A stretch of 64,000 bases of DNA from Desmodesmus armatus (Eukaryota; Chlorophyta; Chlorophyceae; Sphaeropleales; Scenedesmaceae): the NCBI GenBank assembly GCA_007449985.2, contig VIIQ02000010.1, positions 682,001 to 746,000 of the forward strand, written 5' to 3'. Numbering within the stretch: the stretch's first letter is position 1; the number at the start of each line of letters is the position of its first letter. A model generated the notes under the pieces. The model did no database searches. It was not told the DNA's origin and was given only the letters and a program-made list of their open reading frames with translations. The translations under genes were made by a program, and so were the position numbers. This document shows, one piece after another, positions 1 to 10,929 of the stretch.

Positions 1-2688
1 GCAGGAAGGAGGCCCACTCAAACGCATTCTTCTCAGGGTGCCACTGGGTGGCGTACACAGGGTACTGAGGGGCGGGAAGGGGGGGCACAACAACACAGCA
101 GCAGCAGCAGCAGCGACAGCAACAACAGGACAGCAGTGAGCAAGGGTGTCAAACAAGTGGGCTGTGCGCTGGCAGCGCGACGTGTTCGAAACATTACGCT
201 GCCAACTCATCTCCTGGCACCGAGTGCCTTGGATGCCAGCACTACTGGCAAGTCAACAGGATGACACCCCCCTCCCACCTGTCACAGTCATGCCAGCAAT
301 AGCACAACGGAATACGCTGAAGAGCAGTTGCCACAAGTCACGCTGTGCCTCTCTTGTTGCTGGCGCAGTACTAGCTAGGCTGTGTGCTCAGCAGGCACAC
401 CCATAATGTAAACACTGCAACAACATGCACACCCTCCTCCATCACACTTGAGCCCCCTCCCCCCCACCCCCACCCCTCTGGTTCACCTTCTTTGCCTGCA
501 TGAGGCTGATGTAGGGCAGCCCCTGTTGTCAAGGCTGAGCGCAGCACGTCAAAAACTCCTTCAGGCGGGGGTTCTCCTCAAACGAGGTGCTCAGCAGCCC
601 TGAAGCACACAACACATGAGGCAACTCTCATGCACTCTTCTTTGCTGTAGATCAAAATGTAGTAGTGCGCTAAGCAACACCCCATCAAATGAGGATAGAC
701 TATCATTGATAGTAACTCAGCAAACACACAGGATGGTCTGTGCCCATGCATGAACACCCCCCCTGCCCTCCTCGGCCCCCTCTCCCTCACCGTGTGCATG
801 GTTCTCCATGGCCAGTGCCGTGTTCTGCAGGTTGGTGACCACGTGTGGTGGCAGTGCCTGCAGCCATGTGCTGGTTGCAGCGCGCTCAGTGTAGAGCAGG
901 GGTGCGGGGGCGTTGAGTGCGTCCATGTCTGACAGCACACTGGTGTTGCGGGAGATGATGATGGCAAGGGCTTCAAACCCTAGGCAGGTGCCGTGGACCT
1001 GAGGGGGCAGCAGCAGCAGCAGCAGCGGCAGCAGCCAGGGAAGGAGATTGAGTGGGTGAGTGGGTGGAGGCGCGGGGTGGGGTCCTGACACAAAAGCATG
1101 CATGCGGAGTCGCACAACCTTGTGGGTGGCTGCGAGAAGGGTTGCACTGGTGCGGTGCTGCTGTGCGCTGCCAGCACACAGTGACGACTGCCCAACAAAG
1201 CCCCAAGAGGTTCAACATTCCATGTCATTGTCATGGCCAACAGCCAGGAAAAGGAAAACTGAATGGAAAGCCATGAATGGCAAGTGTCTATCACCACGAT
1301 TGCTTGCTGTCATTGTGTAGACACAGGGAGTGTGTGAGCACTCACTGGGAAGTAGTCTCCCTTATCGTTAGCCTCCAGGGCCATTGACACCAGGCTGCTG
1401 GCAGCATCATAGAAAGGGTGGCCGGGGCTCAAGTTGGCACCTCCACCAGGCAGCAACAGGCCATTGATGGCAGCAAACCTGTGAGGATGACAGGCCGGGG
1501 GCAGGATACAAGCCAAAGCACGTGGGAATGCACGGCCGAGGAGCACGGCACCGTCAGCTGCAACATGATACCAGGGTGGTTGCACCACAGTATAGAGAAG
1601 CTCACACGGGCACCTAGTAGGTGCAGGCAGACAGCTGCTGGCAGCATCTGCAGCCCTCAGAGTGAATGAGGCGCGCATCCGCTGCAACCCCAGACCTATG
1701 TGCTGTACACACTACCACGACAAACGCTGTCTGCTTGAGATTGCAGGCTTGCTGTGCTCGGCTGCAGCTGCTGCTGCTGTGTGCAAAGTTGGCGCCGCCT
1801 CTGCTGCTGACTCTGCTGCTACTTGCTGCTGCAGCTACCACAGAGCCACACAGGAAGGCCCCGCAGGATTTCAAGCATACTCCTGCGCAGTTCAGCCTTA
1901 GGCAGGTCATACATGATAGGCACAACACGTGCGCCTGCAGCCTGTGGGGAGGGACAGCAGCAAATGCGGACAGCAGGCAGCATATAGAACAACGCCTACC
2001 GAGTTCAAAAGTCCAGGGGCGCATACAAGGCCACATGCAGCTCAGGCAGATTCCCTCAAGCAAGTGCGTCAGGTTATGCATGCCTGGCTGCAAGATACCA
2101 GCAACAGGCTGGCTGGAGGGGTCACCAGCATGCATTGCAATACTCTGGTGCCAGGACAGCTTTTGTTTCCCCATTTGCATGTGTGACAGCATCTTGGGGG
2201 CTGCCGCTGAACTGCTACTGACCTCGATCCACTTGACGTAGGAAGCGGCAAGTAGGAATCACCCTTGGGGGCTGGGGAGCCAGGCTGCAAGGCAACAAAA
2301 CAGCATGTCAGTGTCATGAGATGCGGTTTGCTTGGCTGCAGGGCAGGCTGGACACACAGACCTGTGTCAAGATGCCAATGATGGGGCGGTCATTCACCAC
2401 ACGGCTGCTCCTGCTGCGGATGAGTGTGCTTGGCGGCAACCTGCGGCAATGAGAGAACAGTCAGGAGCCTTGTGAGGTCTGCCAAGGTTGTGAGCGACTG
2501 TAGGCCCCCTCTGCTCCGTCACTCAGCCCCTCATGCCACAGTGCCAACTCCAGTGACTAGATCACCAGCTGCAATCCACAATCCAGCCCCAGCAGACTCC
2601 CAGCGGGGCGGCTCACTCACCTAGACCCACTGGTGATGCTAACCAGCACCAACAGCGCCCAGAACAGGCGCAACTGGCTGTTGGACAT
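1..2688 (-). CDS. GGH: Gamma-glutamyl hydrolase (folylpolyglutamate hydrolase), C-terminus cut by the window edge
   Basis: Class I glutamine-amidotransferase-like peptidase that trims gamma-glutamate tails from folates, normally in the vacuole or outside the cell. Readable exons: 2621-2688 (hydrophobic signal peptide starting MSNSQLRLFWALLVLV), 2362-2440 (RPIIGILTQ), 2223-2284 (GDSY, then ASYVKWIE), about 1860-1941 (GARVVPIMYDLP), 1346-1479 (INGLLLPGG), 791-998 (GTCLGFEAL with the nucleophile Cys), 487-599 and <1-64 (QWHPEKNAFEW with the catalytic His). Nearly the whole family length is present. Oddities: a one-base shift near 2247-2251, a missing T in the run read from 551-555 and a compensating extra base near 524-526; the donor of the fourth exon is unclear. 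Because the active-site exons are intact, I favour consensus errors over a pseudogene. It is divergent from the next gene. Family assignment is firm. Confidence 0.88.
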
Positions 2689-3166
2689 GGTGTCTAGGCA
2701 AAACTCCCGCAGTGCTGAGCAGACTTCACCGTCAGGAAGCAGGGAGCCTGCTCTGCACACAGACCTCTTGCACCAATGCACCCCCCGAAGGACCAGCCTG
2801 AAACTGGTCGCATCTACCCGAGACACGTCACGTGTGGCAGTTAGAATTTGAGTGTTTGCCAGCTGACAACGTGTCCCTAACAAGCTGCTGCTGCTTAGTG
2901 GAGACGGAATATTTTGTGGCAGCAAGTACAAAGCCTGCAGCGCCGAGTTCAGCACAGCTTGTTGTGTGCTGCTGCAGTGATTGCACACACACTGCTCTCT
3001 GCTTCGTGATCGCCAATCGTGCCCTGATTGTGGGCGTATGTAGACTTTCTGGGTCAGCATAAGGCATACTGTGACTTTCACGGCCGTACTGCTCAGCACC
3101 AGCATCAACACAGCAGCAACAGGAACAGCAACAGGAACAGCAGCACCCTGGGCAGAAGGCAGAAGC
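2689..3166. promoter_or_regulatory. Shared 5' region between two divergent genes
   Basis: These 478 bases separate the start codons of gamma-glutamyl hydrolase (-) and the securin-like gene (+), so both promoters and 5' UTRs should lie here. A short CAGCAACAGGAA-type repeat occupies about 3107-3145. I see no TATA box or other named element that I would defend. Confidence 0.45.
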
Positions 3167-4701
3167 ATGGCAGGGGTGCAGCTGCTGGCTCCTGCTCTCA
3201 ATGACGAGAACAGCTCGTTACAAGCTCCCACTCAACTCAAATCTGGCGCACCCCTCCAGGCAACCAAGCAGCAAAGCTCTGTGCTGAAGAGTGCTCGCAA
3301 GGCTTTTGGCAACATCACCAACAACACTCAACCCAAGGGGGCAGCGATGCATCCACCAGCAAGTCTACCAAGCAGCAACAGCCACACGCCGTGCGTTTGG
3401 AGACATCACAAACTCAGCAGCCAGCCCCCTGCAGGACTGTCAGCAACCACAGCCAAGAAAGCAGCAGGCACCAGCAGCGTGTTTGCCCGGCCCTCCCACG
3501 GGCCCATCATCCCAGACAAGCAGGCCGTGTCATCCGGCTTGCGCCAGATGCTGCGCCAGCAGCAGACAGCAGCAGGGCCAGCAGCACTACCACTGCTGTC
3601 GCAGCAGCACAGGCCAGCACGCATGCTGAGTGGTGGCAGGGGCTGGAGGTAGAGCGGCCTGCAGGCAAGACCTGGGAGCAGCTGGAAGCAGAGAGGGAGG
3701 CAGCTGAGGATGCAGACGCCCTGCAGGCAGCAGACGAGATCTGGACGCTTGCTGGACAGCAGCGAATGAACCTGCTGGTGAGTGCTGCATGTGTGGTGTG
3801 TGCCGCTCAGACACCACAGCACTGCTTGCTTGGCTGTGTTGCGCGCGGCATGGTTTGCGATGCAGTTGCATGTGGGTGGCACAGCATCGGCATGTTTGCA
3901 GCCATGCAGCAACACACACCACACACCACCTCAGTCTCTACGTCTGCAGTGGTTGCAGCCTCCTCCACAGCAGACAGCGCGCTCAAGTGCCGGCAGCTGC
4001 AGCAGCTGGTACGCACGCTCCGTGTCCATCAACAGGAGCGTGTGTACCAGCTGCTGCAGCTGCCGGCACATGGCAATCAAGCAGGCACCATGTTTTCCAG
4101 CTGACAGTAGCAAGGCCACAGTGAAGGTGCCATTGTGCTTCAAGGTGGTGTACAGCCAGTACAGCCAGCACTTGCCAAGGACCGCACATGTTGTCACCTC
4201 AAGTGCGAGCATGCTGTCATGCCATTCTGAGCAGCAGCCGACACTGAACCACCTGTGTGTTGTGCAGCAGCCGTTTGTCACCCCCCCAGACAGCGACGAT
4301 GAGGACATGCTTGTCAGCCTGGCAGCCAAAACCCCGTGATGCGCTTCCCAACTTTGCTGCAACCACGTTGGACATCCTGCCCGACATCCCCTGTAAGTGC
4401 CTACGTGCCGTGCCTTGCGTGATCGGGAGCTTGGTGGGGCCTTTGCTGCTGCCAGCATGCACTGTGCCAGCACGGGCGCGCGTGTCCGCTGCACCTGCCT
4501 GGAGGCAGCTGCCCTGCAACTTGGTGAAGTAACACCAGCAGGACACCTGGCACGGTTGATGCCGACCACGCCTTGTGCACATGCACCTGACCACCCGTCC
4601 CTTTGCTGTCTGCGCCTGCAGTTGAGGAGCTGGTGTATGCAGCGGACACAGACTTTGCCAGCTTGCTGCCAGACATTGCCCTCCAACTGATGAGGAGCTG
4701 A
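3167..4701 (+). CDS. Securin/PATRONUS-like cell-cycle protein candidate with two D-box-like motifs
   Basis: The ATG at 3167 opens a low-complexity Ser/Ala/Gln-rich protein. Near the N-terminus is NDENSS, a DEN-type degron candidate. It is followed by RKAFGNITNN (3295-3325) and RRAFGDITNS (about 3387-3416), both like the RKALNDITN destruction box of plant PATRONUS proteins. An acidic coiled stretch (TWEQLEAEREAAEDADA) ends at a donor after 3777. Further exons are 4268-4391 (TPPDSDDEDM, then ALPNFAATTLDILPDIP) and 4622-4701 (EELVYAADTDFASLLPDI). Acidic C-termini suit separase inhibitors. The two D-box motifs lie in different frames, and shifts are also needed near 3430-3470, 3610-3640 and in the C-run 4332-4335. 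Coding is likely. The role is inference from short motifs and could be any APC/C substrate. Confidence 0.5.
3987..4069. repeat. 34-bp inverted repeat, 15-nt loop, in intron 1 of the securin-like gene
   Basis: Arms 3987-4020 and 4036-4069 are reverse complements with one mismatch (a G:U pair at 4042 in RNA). The loop is 4021-4035. The arms begin GTGCCGGCAGCTGCAGCAGC. It lies wholly inside intron 3778-4267. The size and stem suit a miRNA-type precursor, but a foldback transposon remnant would look the same. Confidence 0.85.
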
Positions 4702-5158
4702 TGACAGCTCAGCAGCGACGCAGCAGCAGCAGACGAGGCAGATCATGGCTTGGCAGCAGCTGTGACACACGTTTGCATCCATGAGCGGGGGGAGCAGAGG
4801 CATGCAGCAGCCCTGGCAGCTCACTGGCAATGACGCCGCTACACCAGCAGCAGCGATGGACTGCAAGAGCCGATGGGATGCCGTGGGACCTGTACGTTTG
4901 GAATTACTGTAAATTACGTGATCCCATAACCGCTTGAAACCCTAATTGATGGCTGAATTGACCAGGACAGCTGTGATCAGTCATACCACGTTACTGGGTG
5001 TCACTATCTGGAGTTGTCGCACCCAGGGAGATCCATCAGTTGTCCATTAGATCAAGCGGGATCGCCGTTGACAGCGCTGCCCGTCTCACATTCACGTCCA
5101 TTGCAACCGACCCACAGTCACAACCTCAAAGATATTTATCACTGATAACTTCAGCAAC
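4702..5158. promoter_or_regulatory. Intergenic region upstream of the AIG2-like gene
   Basis: This region holds the 3' end of the securin-like gene and the promoter of the next gene. If the reading frame shifts near 4690, the preceding protein could extend through DEELMTAQQ to about 4770. From 4890 the composition turns AT-richer (TGTAAATTACGTGATC around 4909), as expected of a promoter. No defined element is claimed. Confidence 0.35.
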
Positions 5159-6382
5159 ATGAATGGCACTGCTTTTGTGTATGGCACCTTGATGGCTGAG
5201 GAGGTCCTGAAACTGCTCATCAAGCGGGTCCCTGCCCACAAAACAGCAATCTTGCCAGGTTACGCAAGGCATAGGGTCAAGGGGCAAGTGTTCCCTGCCA
5301 TAATCCCAGCCACCCCCCAGGACAAGGTGCACGGCATGGTACGTAACAGCAGGCTGGGCTGTGCGATAGCATTGCGACAGCAGTGGGTGCTACCAGCTGG
5401 GTTTGTGACGCAACTGCAGCACATGCACCTGTGTCCTTTTCAAACCAATGGTAATGCCTTTCCACATCGACGGTGCTGCCTTCCATACCAACGGTGCTGC
5501 CCCGCTCCGTCAGGTCTTGATGGAACTGACCCCCCTCGGAGCTGCACATACTGGACGGTAAGTGTGCATGGCGCAGCAGCCGTTCCAGCCAACATGGATG
5601 TTACATGGTCGCACCGTCAACTGTCTAGGCCCAGCATGCTGCCTCAGCTTGGTTTGGTGCGTGCCTTTGTCAGCAGGCACCATGACACTGGGCTGCCAGC
5701 CTGGCAGGTGGACCCTGTACCATATAGACCAACTGGCACTGTCCTGCTGTGCAGTGTATGAGTCTGAGGAGTACTACCGGGCCACTGTGCAGCCACAGCT
5801 GGAGGACGGCAGCAGCATGCCAGCAGACGTGTATATATGGAAGGACCAGTACAGGTGGGCTCACACCACTGATACAGGGGTGTCTTGCGTCACCAGCACC
5901 AACACGCAGTGTGCTGCTGTTGCTGATCGCTGTGCTCAAACAACCACTTGGTTGGCATCGCGCTCCGCAGGCATGTCAGTCATCCTGAGCTGTGCTGTTT
6001 GCAGTCACAGTCTCAGGCACACCACCTGCCACCTTGAGGGGTGTGTGTACAATTGGTATGACGCTATGCACTATCATGCTGCCGTTGTTGCTGCATGTGA
6101 CATGTAGGCACCTGCTGGATGGGGAGTGGAGCTATGATGACTGGCGGGATGCACACCTTGACAAATGGGTGGCCAATGTAAGTGAACCCCGCTCTGTGCT
6201 GCTGTTTTGGGTGTGCTGTGCTCCCTGCGCATGCTTTGTAGGGATCAGCTGCTGTTGATCAGCCGGACTGGGACTTTGACTGGTTCATGGCAACACACTT
6301 GAGTGACTACCTGGTCATGAGCCAGCAGTTTATGGATGAGTGCTTTGCAGAGCAAGGGCAGCAGAATGAGGGTGGCAGCTGA
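5159..6382 (+). CDS. AIG2-like gamma-glutamylcyclotransferase family protein
   Basis: Small cytosolic protein of the GGCT/AIG2 fold, whose members release 5-oxoproline from gamma-glutamyl amines or peptides; the substrate here is unknown. Five exons: 5159-5338, 5514-5557, 5755-5854, 6108-6177 and 6242-6382 (TGA). The N-terminus FVYGTLMAEEVL carries the family's YGTL substrate loop. YARHRVKGQVFPAIIP follows, then SELHILD, YESEEYYRATV, ADVYIWKDQYR and a C-terminal FDWFMATHLSDYL. Length is about 165 residues, typical for plant AIG2-like proteins. Exon 2 reads correctly only if the C-run at about 5530-5535 is one base shorter. Splice phases otherwise match. No targeting peptide is visible. Confidence 0.87.
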
Positions 6383-7624
6383 GGCAGCGTCAGCAGGTGA
6401 TGCGGGGGCTGGCGCTGATGGTTCCCGTTGGTGACTGTTGCCAAGACGACTTGATGGCCTGAAGGGTGGCAAACAGTCCCCAGGCATGTTTCAACAGGCC
6501 AACCGACGTGTTTGAATCAGTCATGCCCACATCAATGCCAGTGGCGCAGAGCGAGTATGCGTGCGTGAGCTGTGCATGCTGTGTGCCGTACGTCATGCTG
6601 TCTGACGCCGACCGCATGTGTTCTGCCATTGTTGCATGTGCAGTGTCACCCGATGGTGCTCACCCGTCTGGCGAGCTGCTCCATGAAGGATTCACTGCTT
6701 GAGCTCCCATGACGCTGCCAGCCTGGCAGCCTGCAGGCTATGGAGCAGCACAGCAGCGCAGTGATAGAGTGATGTGCAGCTCCCATGCAGGCCGTGGTGC
6801 TCAGCCCTGCCAGGGCTGTATGTCAGCCCAATTAGGCATGTGGCCTTTGCTGATGTTGGGAGGCTGTGGAGGGGTACGCTGTCATGTTCAGTGTGGTCAA
6901 GCCATGATGCCGAGAGTGTACTGATTTTACTTTGCACAACACGGGTTGGCGAGAGAGCAGGGAGAATGAGAGAGCACAGAGGAAGGGCTGTAGCCCCTGC
7001 TTTGTGCTGCCATGACGGCCGTGCTGTGCTCTTGCAACATTTTTTTGCCGATGCAGCAGCTCTGCAGCAAGTGTTGCTTTGTTCAACTGCTCCTGGCAGG
7101 GTCTTTACAGAATTTGATAGCAGCTGCAACCGCTGCTTTGCATCAGAAGGTTGCATCTGCACCACAGGCGACAATGCACTGCCTATTGTGCCCCTGCTAA
7201 TTGGCACTGACCTGCACCCTTCATTGGCAGGTTCTGCTGGTGCGGTCCAAATGCCGGCCTGCAGGATTGTGTTGTCACCGCCTCTCTTGTACCACTATGC
7301 CTGCATTGAGTGCTTTTGCATGTGTGGGTGCGCACCCACAGCTGTGTTGCCGAATGTTTTCAAGCCCAGCCAGCTCAACAGCTGGCTTGTTGAGCTGGCA
7401 CTGTTGCACCCGGTAACACCCCCAGACTGACGACGTATGAACCATACATGCAGCACGTGCCGTGAAAGTGAGCACGTGCAGTAGTAGAAGTGAGCTTGCA
7501 AGCAATGCTGCAGGCCACGCTGAGCTTGGCCTTGGCCCATTGCCTGCCGCTCCCTGGCCGCATACACGGCGGACCCTGGCCCACCCTAACAGTGGCTGCT
7601 GGTGGGCGTGCTGAAGGGTTTCGC

Positions 7625-7629
7625 TGTAA
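7625..7629 (+). terminator. Candidate TGTAA polyadenylation signal for the AIG2-like gene
   Basis: TGTAA on the coding strand about 1.24 kb after the stop at 6382, near the end of the TG-rich stretch. TGTAA is the usual signal in chlorophyte algae, but a pentamer recurs by chance. Confidence 0.25.
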
Positions 7630-7729
7630 TGCGTCTGGCAGCATCTCAGCGCTGATGTTTCCTGTCGAATCCATTTGCAAAAGCGGCCCCAGTAGCGACA
7701 GTGGCATGGTGACGGGTACACTGCATGTG

Positions 7730-7801
7730 GTGGGGTTCAGCCCTGCTCACTACTGCTGTGTAGTGTATGTCCTCGGCAGTGACAGCTAATTGCGCACGAC
7801 A
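7730..7801 (+). repeat. 72-bp dispersed repeat, copy A
   Basis: Matches 28408-28479 with about five substitutions and no gaps. It contains CCCTGCTCACTACTGCTGTG and ends GCGCACGACA. It lies about 1.35 kb after the AIG2-like stop. Nothing coding is evident. Confidence 0.85.
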
Positions 7802-9878
7802 TGTTGCCTGCATCACTTACATGCTGCCTAGGTCAGCTACTGCTGTACATGAGGCCAGGCCCGCCTCGCCTCTTTTCAAGGCATCAAAGCAAGGTGGCTG
7901 AGGCAATTTAGTCGTCAGGCTTGCTAACAGGGACAGGAGGGACAGCAATGCGTACAGGCTGACTTCTTCTTGGAGGACCCCCTCTTGGTACTTGGTTGGC
8001 TGTGGGCCACCTACTTTGTCTTCCAACTTGTGGGCTTGACATAGGTCAATTATGAAGCCCACCCCCCTACCCGTGTATGCACACACACATGCATCTCATG
8101 CTCTTTCCACAGCAGGGAGCGGCCTTGCCTTCCAGGGTCCAGGGGAACTGTGTGCAGTGGTGCCTGAACACCTTGACACTACTGCAGGACTATGATTGAG
8201 CAGCATGTGCCCCACGTGGATGTTGTGATGTGCCTTTGTAGTCGTGTCCAGCAGCTGCAGCTGCACCTAAACTGGCTCAAGACCTGCTCGCTCAACCCAG
8301 CTGCAGATCATCACCAGACACTATCTGTCTGCCTGTCTTGAGGTGCGCTGCTTTGCCAGGATCTGTTGATTGCTGTGACGTTTGTTTCGATGAACCCTCC
8401 CTGATGATCAACTTTCCATCAGCGGGCTGGATACAAACACAGCATGCTGCTCCCCTCTCTGCTGACCGTGGAACACGTTTCGTGCCGTGACCAAGCTACC
8501 ATCTTTGTACAGCACGCACAACGAGCACTGATGATGCTTTGAGCGAGCAACAGGGCCGGACAGAGGGGCAACAGGCTCCTTGATGAATGCAGCTGATCTG
8601 ACCACCATTCTGCAGCTTGGGCCGAGCTGGAGGCGGTGGGCGGGTGGTCACATGTTCATTGGCTACTCAGGCAACCCCAGGGCCCCTGTCACGGCTTGTT
8701 GGGTAAACGTGTGGAGCCCTAAGCCCACGCGCCCGCCCATCTGCCGCCCGGAGCAGCATAAAGAGGCGCCCCCTCCCCATCACAGGCATCTTTGCGCTGG
8801 GGCATTGCGGCAGCTAATGAGGTCTAACCGAGGCGCCGCGATTGCTGGTTGAAAACTATTTCCAATCCCCCACACGGCTGCCTTCGGGTAGCCGCGTGAA
8901 TTTCTTGATGGCAGGCGCCTTCGGGCAGTACCCTGCCCACATACCAAAACAAAACAGCGGCCTACGGCTGCTTGCATGCTGCCTCCGCCCCCAGGTGGAT
9001 GTGCTCATGCACCAGCAGTTGCCTGCTGCTGCTCTTTCTCCCCTCGCCCTCCGCGTGCTTTTTGTTGCGCACGGAATCAACAAGATGGCGGATGCATGTC
9101 TATGCCATCTGGAGACCTGCTTGCATCCATCACCAATCACCAGCAGTGGCTGCTGATCTGAGGAATGCTTTTGGAGCCTTAGCACCCACCTCCCCTCACA
9201 CCCTTCAGCCCTCCCCTTCCCACACGCGGTTTCTACTGCCATCGCCCTCTTTGAACACTCAACCCCAGCAATGTATGGTCCCTCCCCTTTCCCCTACGCT
9301 CCACCCCCACCCATTGGCATGCATCCCTGGATCCATTGGATCCCTGCATCCAAATCCACATTGTTCCCAACACCCTCCTCCTCCCTCTTGCGCCCCTTGC
9401 ATTGACGCACAGCGTTCTGTGGACCCATTGAAACACGCTTGCTCCCACTCCACCACTCCTGGAACCAATGGCGGATACCTTCCCACCGCTGTTGCACTCA
9501 CCCTGTCAGCGTCCCCGCAATCTACCTCCCCAGCATCTGTGCCTCCCATCCCCTCCCAGGCGTTGGTGGGGGCAAGGTGTTGCCAACCTCTATATCCCAC
9601 AGAGCTCATCCCCTCCTCTCCCCCCGCCCACCTTGCAAACAGGTGCGAGCATGTGCCTTATGCAGTGAGTGAGTAGCATTGGCTGCTTGTCCGCAGCACA
9701 CTTGTGTGAGCTTCAAGATGAATGCCATACAACTGGTCGTGTACAGATCATACATCATGTTGTTGAGATGACTGTGGTTTAGTGAAGGCGGCGAGAAGTT
9801 TGACAACCTTATGTCTGATCCGCAAGTCTGTACAGCAGTGCAGACTAGTTCTCTATGAACAAAGCCGGGTTGATGATG

Positions 9879-9883
9879 TTACA
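9879..9883 (-). terminator. Candidate TGTAA polyadenylation signal for GDP-mannose epimerase
   Basis: TTACA on the plus strand, i.e. TGTAA in the sense of the epimerase gene, about 1.05 kb past its stop. The intervening 9884-10929 is CA-rich on plus (TG-rich in sense), which fits a 3' UTR and contains no exon I can support. Confidence 0.3.
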
Positions 9884-10929
9884 ATCATGTACTTGTCATT
9901 CAGTCTGGGCTGCACATCCGACAGTGGACGCTGCAGGCGACAATGAGGAAATATAGTAAGGAAGCGGCAGTGCTATGCAAATGTGCGACAAGCACATGCG
10001 TCGGCAGCAACCCAGACCCGGTTGAATGTGCCACAGTCAACACCACCCGAAAAATGTATGTAACATCCACCGCCTACGGGCAGCTTGATTGTAAGGAGCA
10101 GAAGCGCCCTGAAACACACTCACAACACTCGAACCAGCATGCAGCTGCCTCAAGCATGCTGACCTCTCAAGTAGGTGCATGCTCACTCCAGACACTCCCT
10201 CTCAACTCCGCTGTGTGCAGACACAGGGAGCAACTGCGCAAGACACTGGCAACTTCCCTGTGCACGCATACTGACATACGCAACACAAGCAACTTCCCTG
10301 TGCATCCACAACGCTCACGCATGTTACTCTGACAGTCTCTGTACGGCACATGCTCGGACAAGTGCACGCACCACTGGCTGACACAGCCAGTTGTGAGGAT
10401 GGCAGGGCGCCTGCCGCTACACATACAACACCCTGCCGGTGCTGCTGCTCAAATGGAGCCACAGCAGACAGCAGTAGGGCCAGTCAAGGTGACATGCCAC
10501 ATAGGCAAACGCCACAGAAGAGGACAAAACCGCTGCACGACACCACTCTGTGTGTGTGCAGCAACACCCAACGAGACAGCACTGACCTTCTTTCCCTTTG
10601 ACAACATTACCTGCACTACAAGCATATACCCCCGCCACGCTGACAGTACACGCGGGGGTCATGAAAGAAGACAAAGAGGAGAAGCAGTCACCCACCTACA
10701 GCCCGAACAGCTGCACAAGGTGCCAGCCGCAGCACCAGCAGCAACAAACAACACACAGCGCACAACAGGCAATACAACCTGCTCCTTGCACACAACCTCA
10801 ACACAACACAACCATGCTCTTCTGCCGCAAGCTGCCCTAGGTTTGACAAAGCGTCCAAAACAACGGTCAAGGCACCCCGGGAGAAGCCTTGGAAGCTCAC
10901 TCTGAACCCTGCAGAACCCTCACCGCTGC

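Larger units (their letters stand above)
6383..9878. other. Non-coding stretch: TG-rich 3' UTR-like sequence, then unassigned
   Basis: From 6383 to about 7800 the plus strand is TG-rich like the introns of the preceding gene, so it is probably its 3' UTR and flank. 7800-8900 shows no exon I recognise. About 9180-9650 is pyrimidine-rich (CCCTCC-type) with only spurious open frames. 9660-9878 is ordinary AT-richer spacer. No RNA gene was found. Confidence 0.4.

Noticed and set aside
8972..9676. 234-codon plus-strand frame at 9 kb
   Set aside because: Translation of pyrimidine-rich low-complexity DNA (Pro/Ser/His/Thr), with overlapping frames of similar length on the other strand and no conserved motif.
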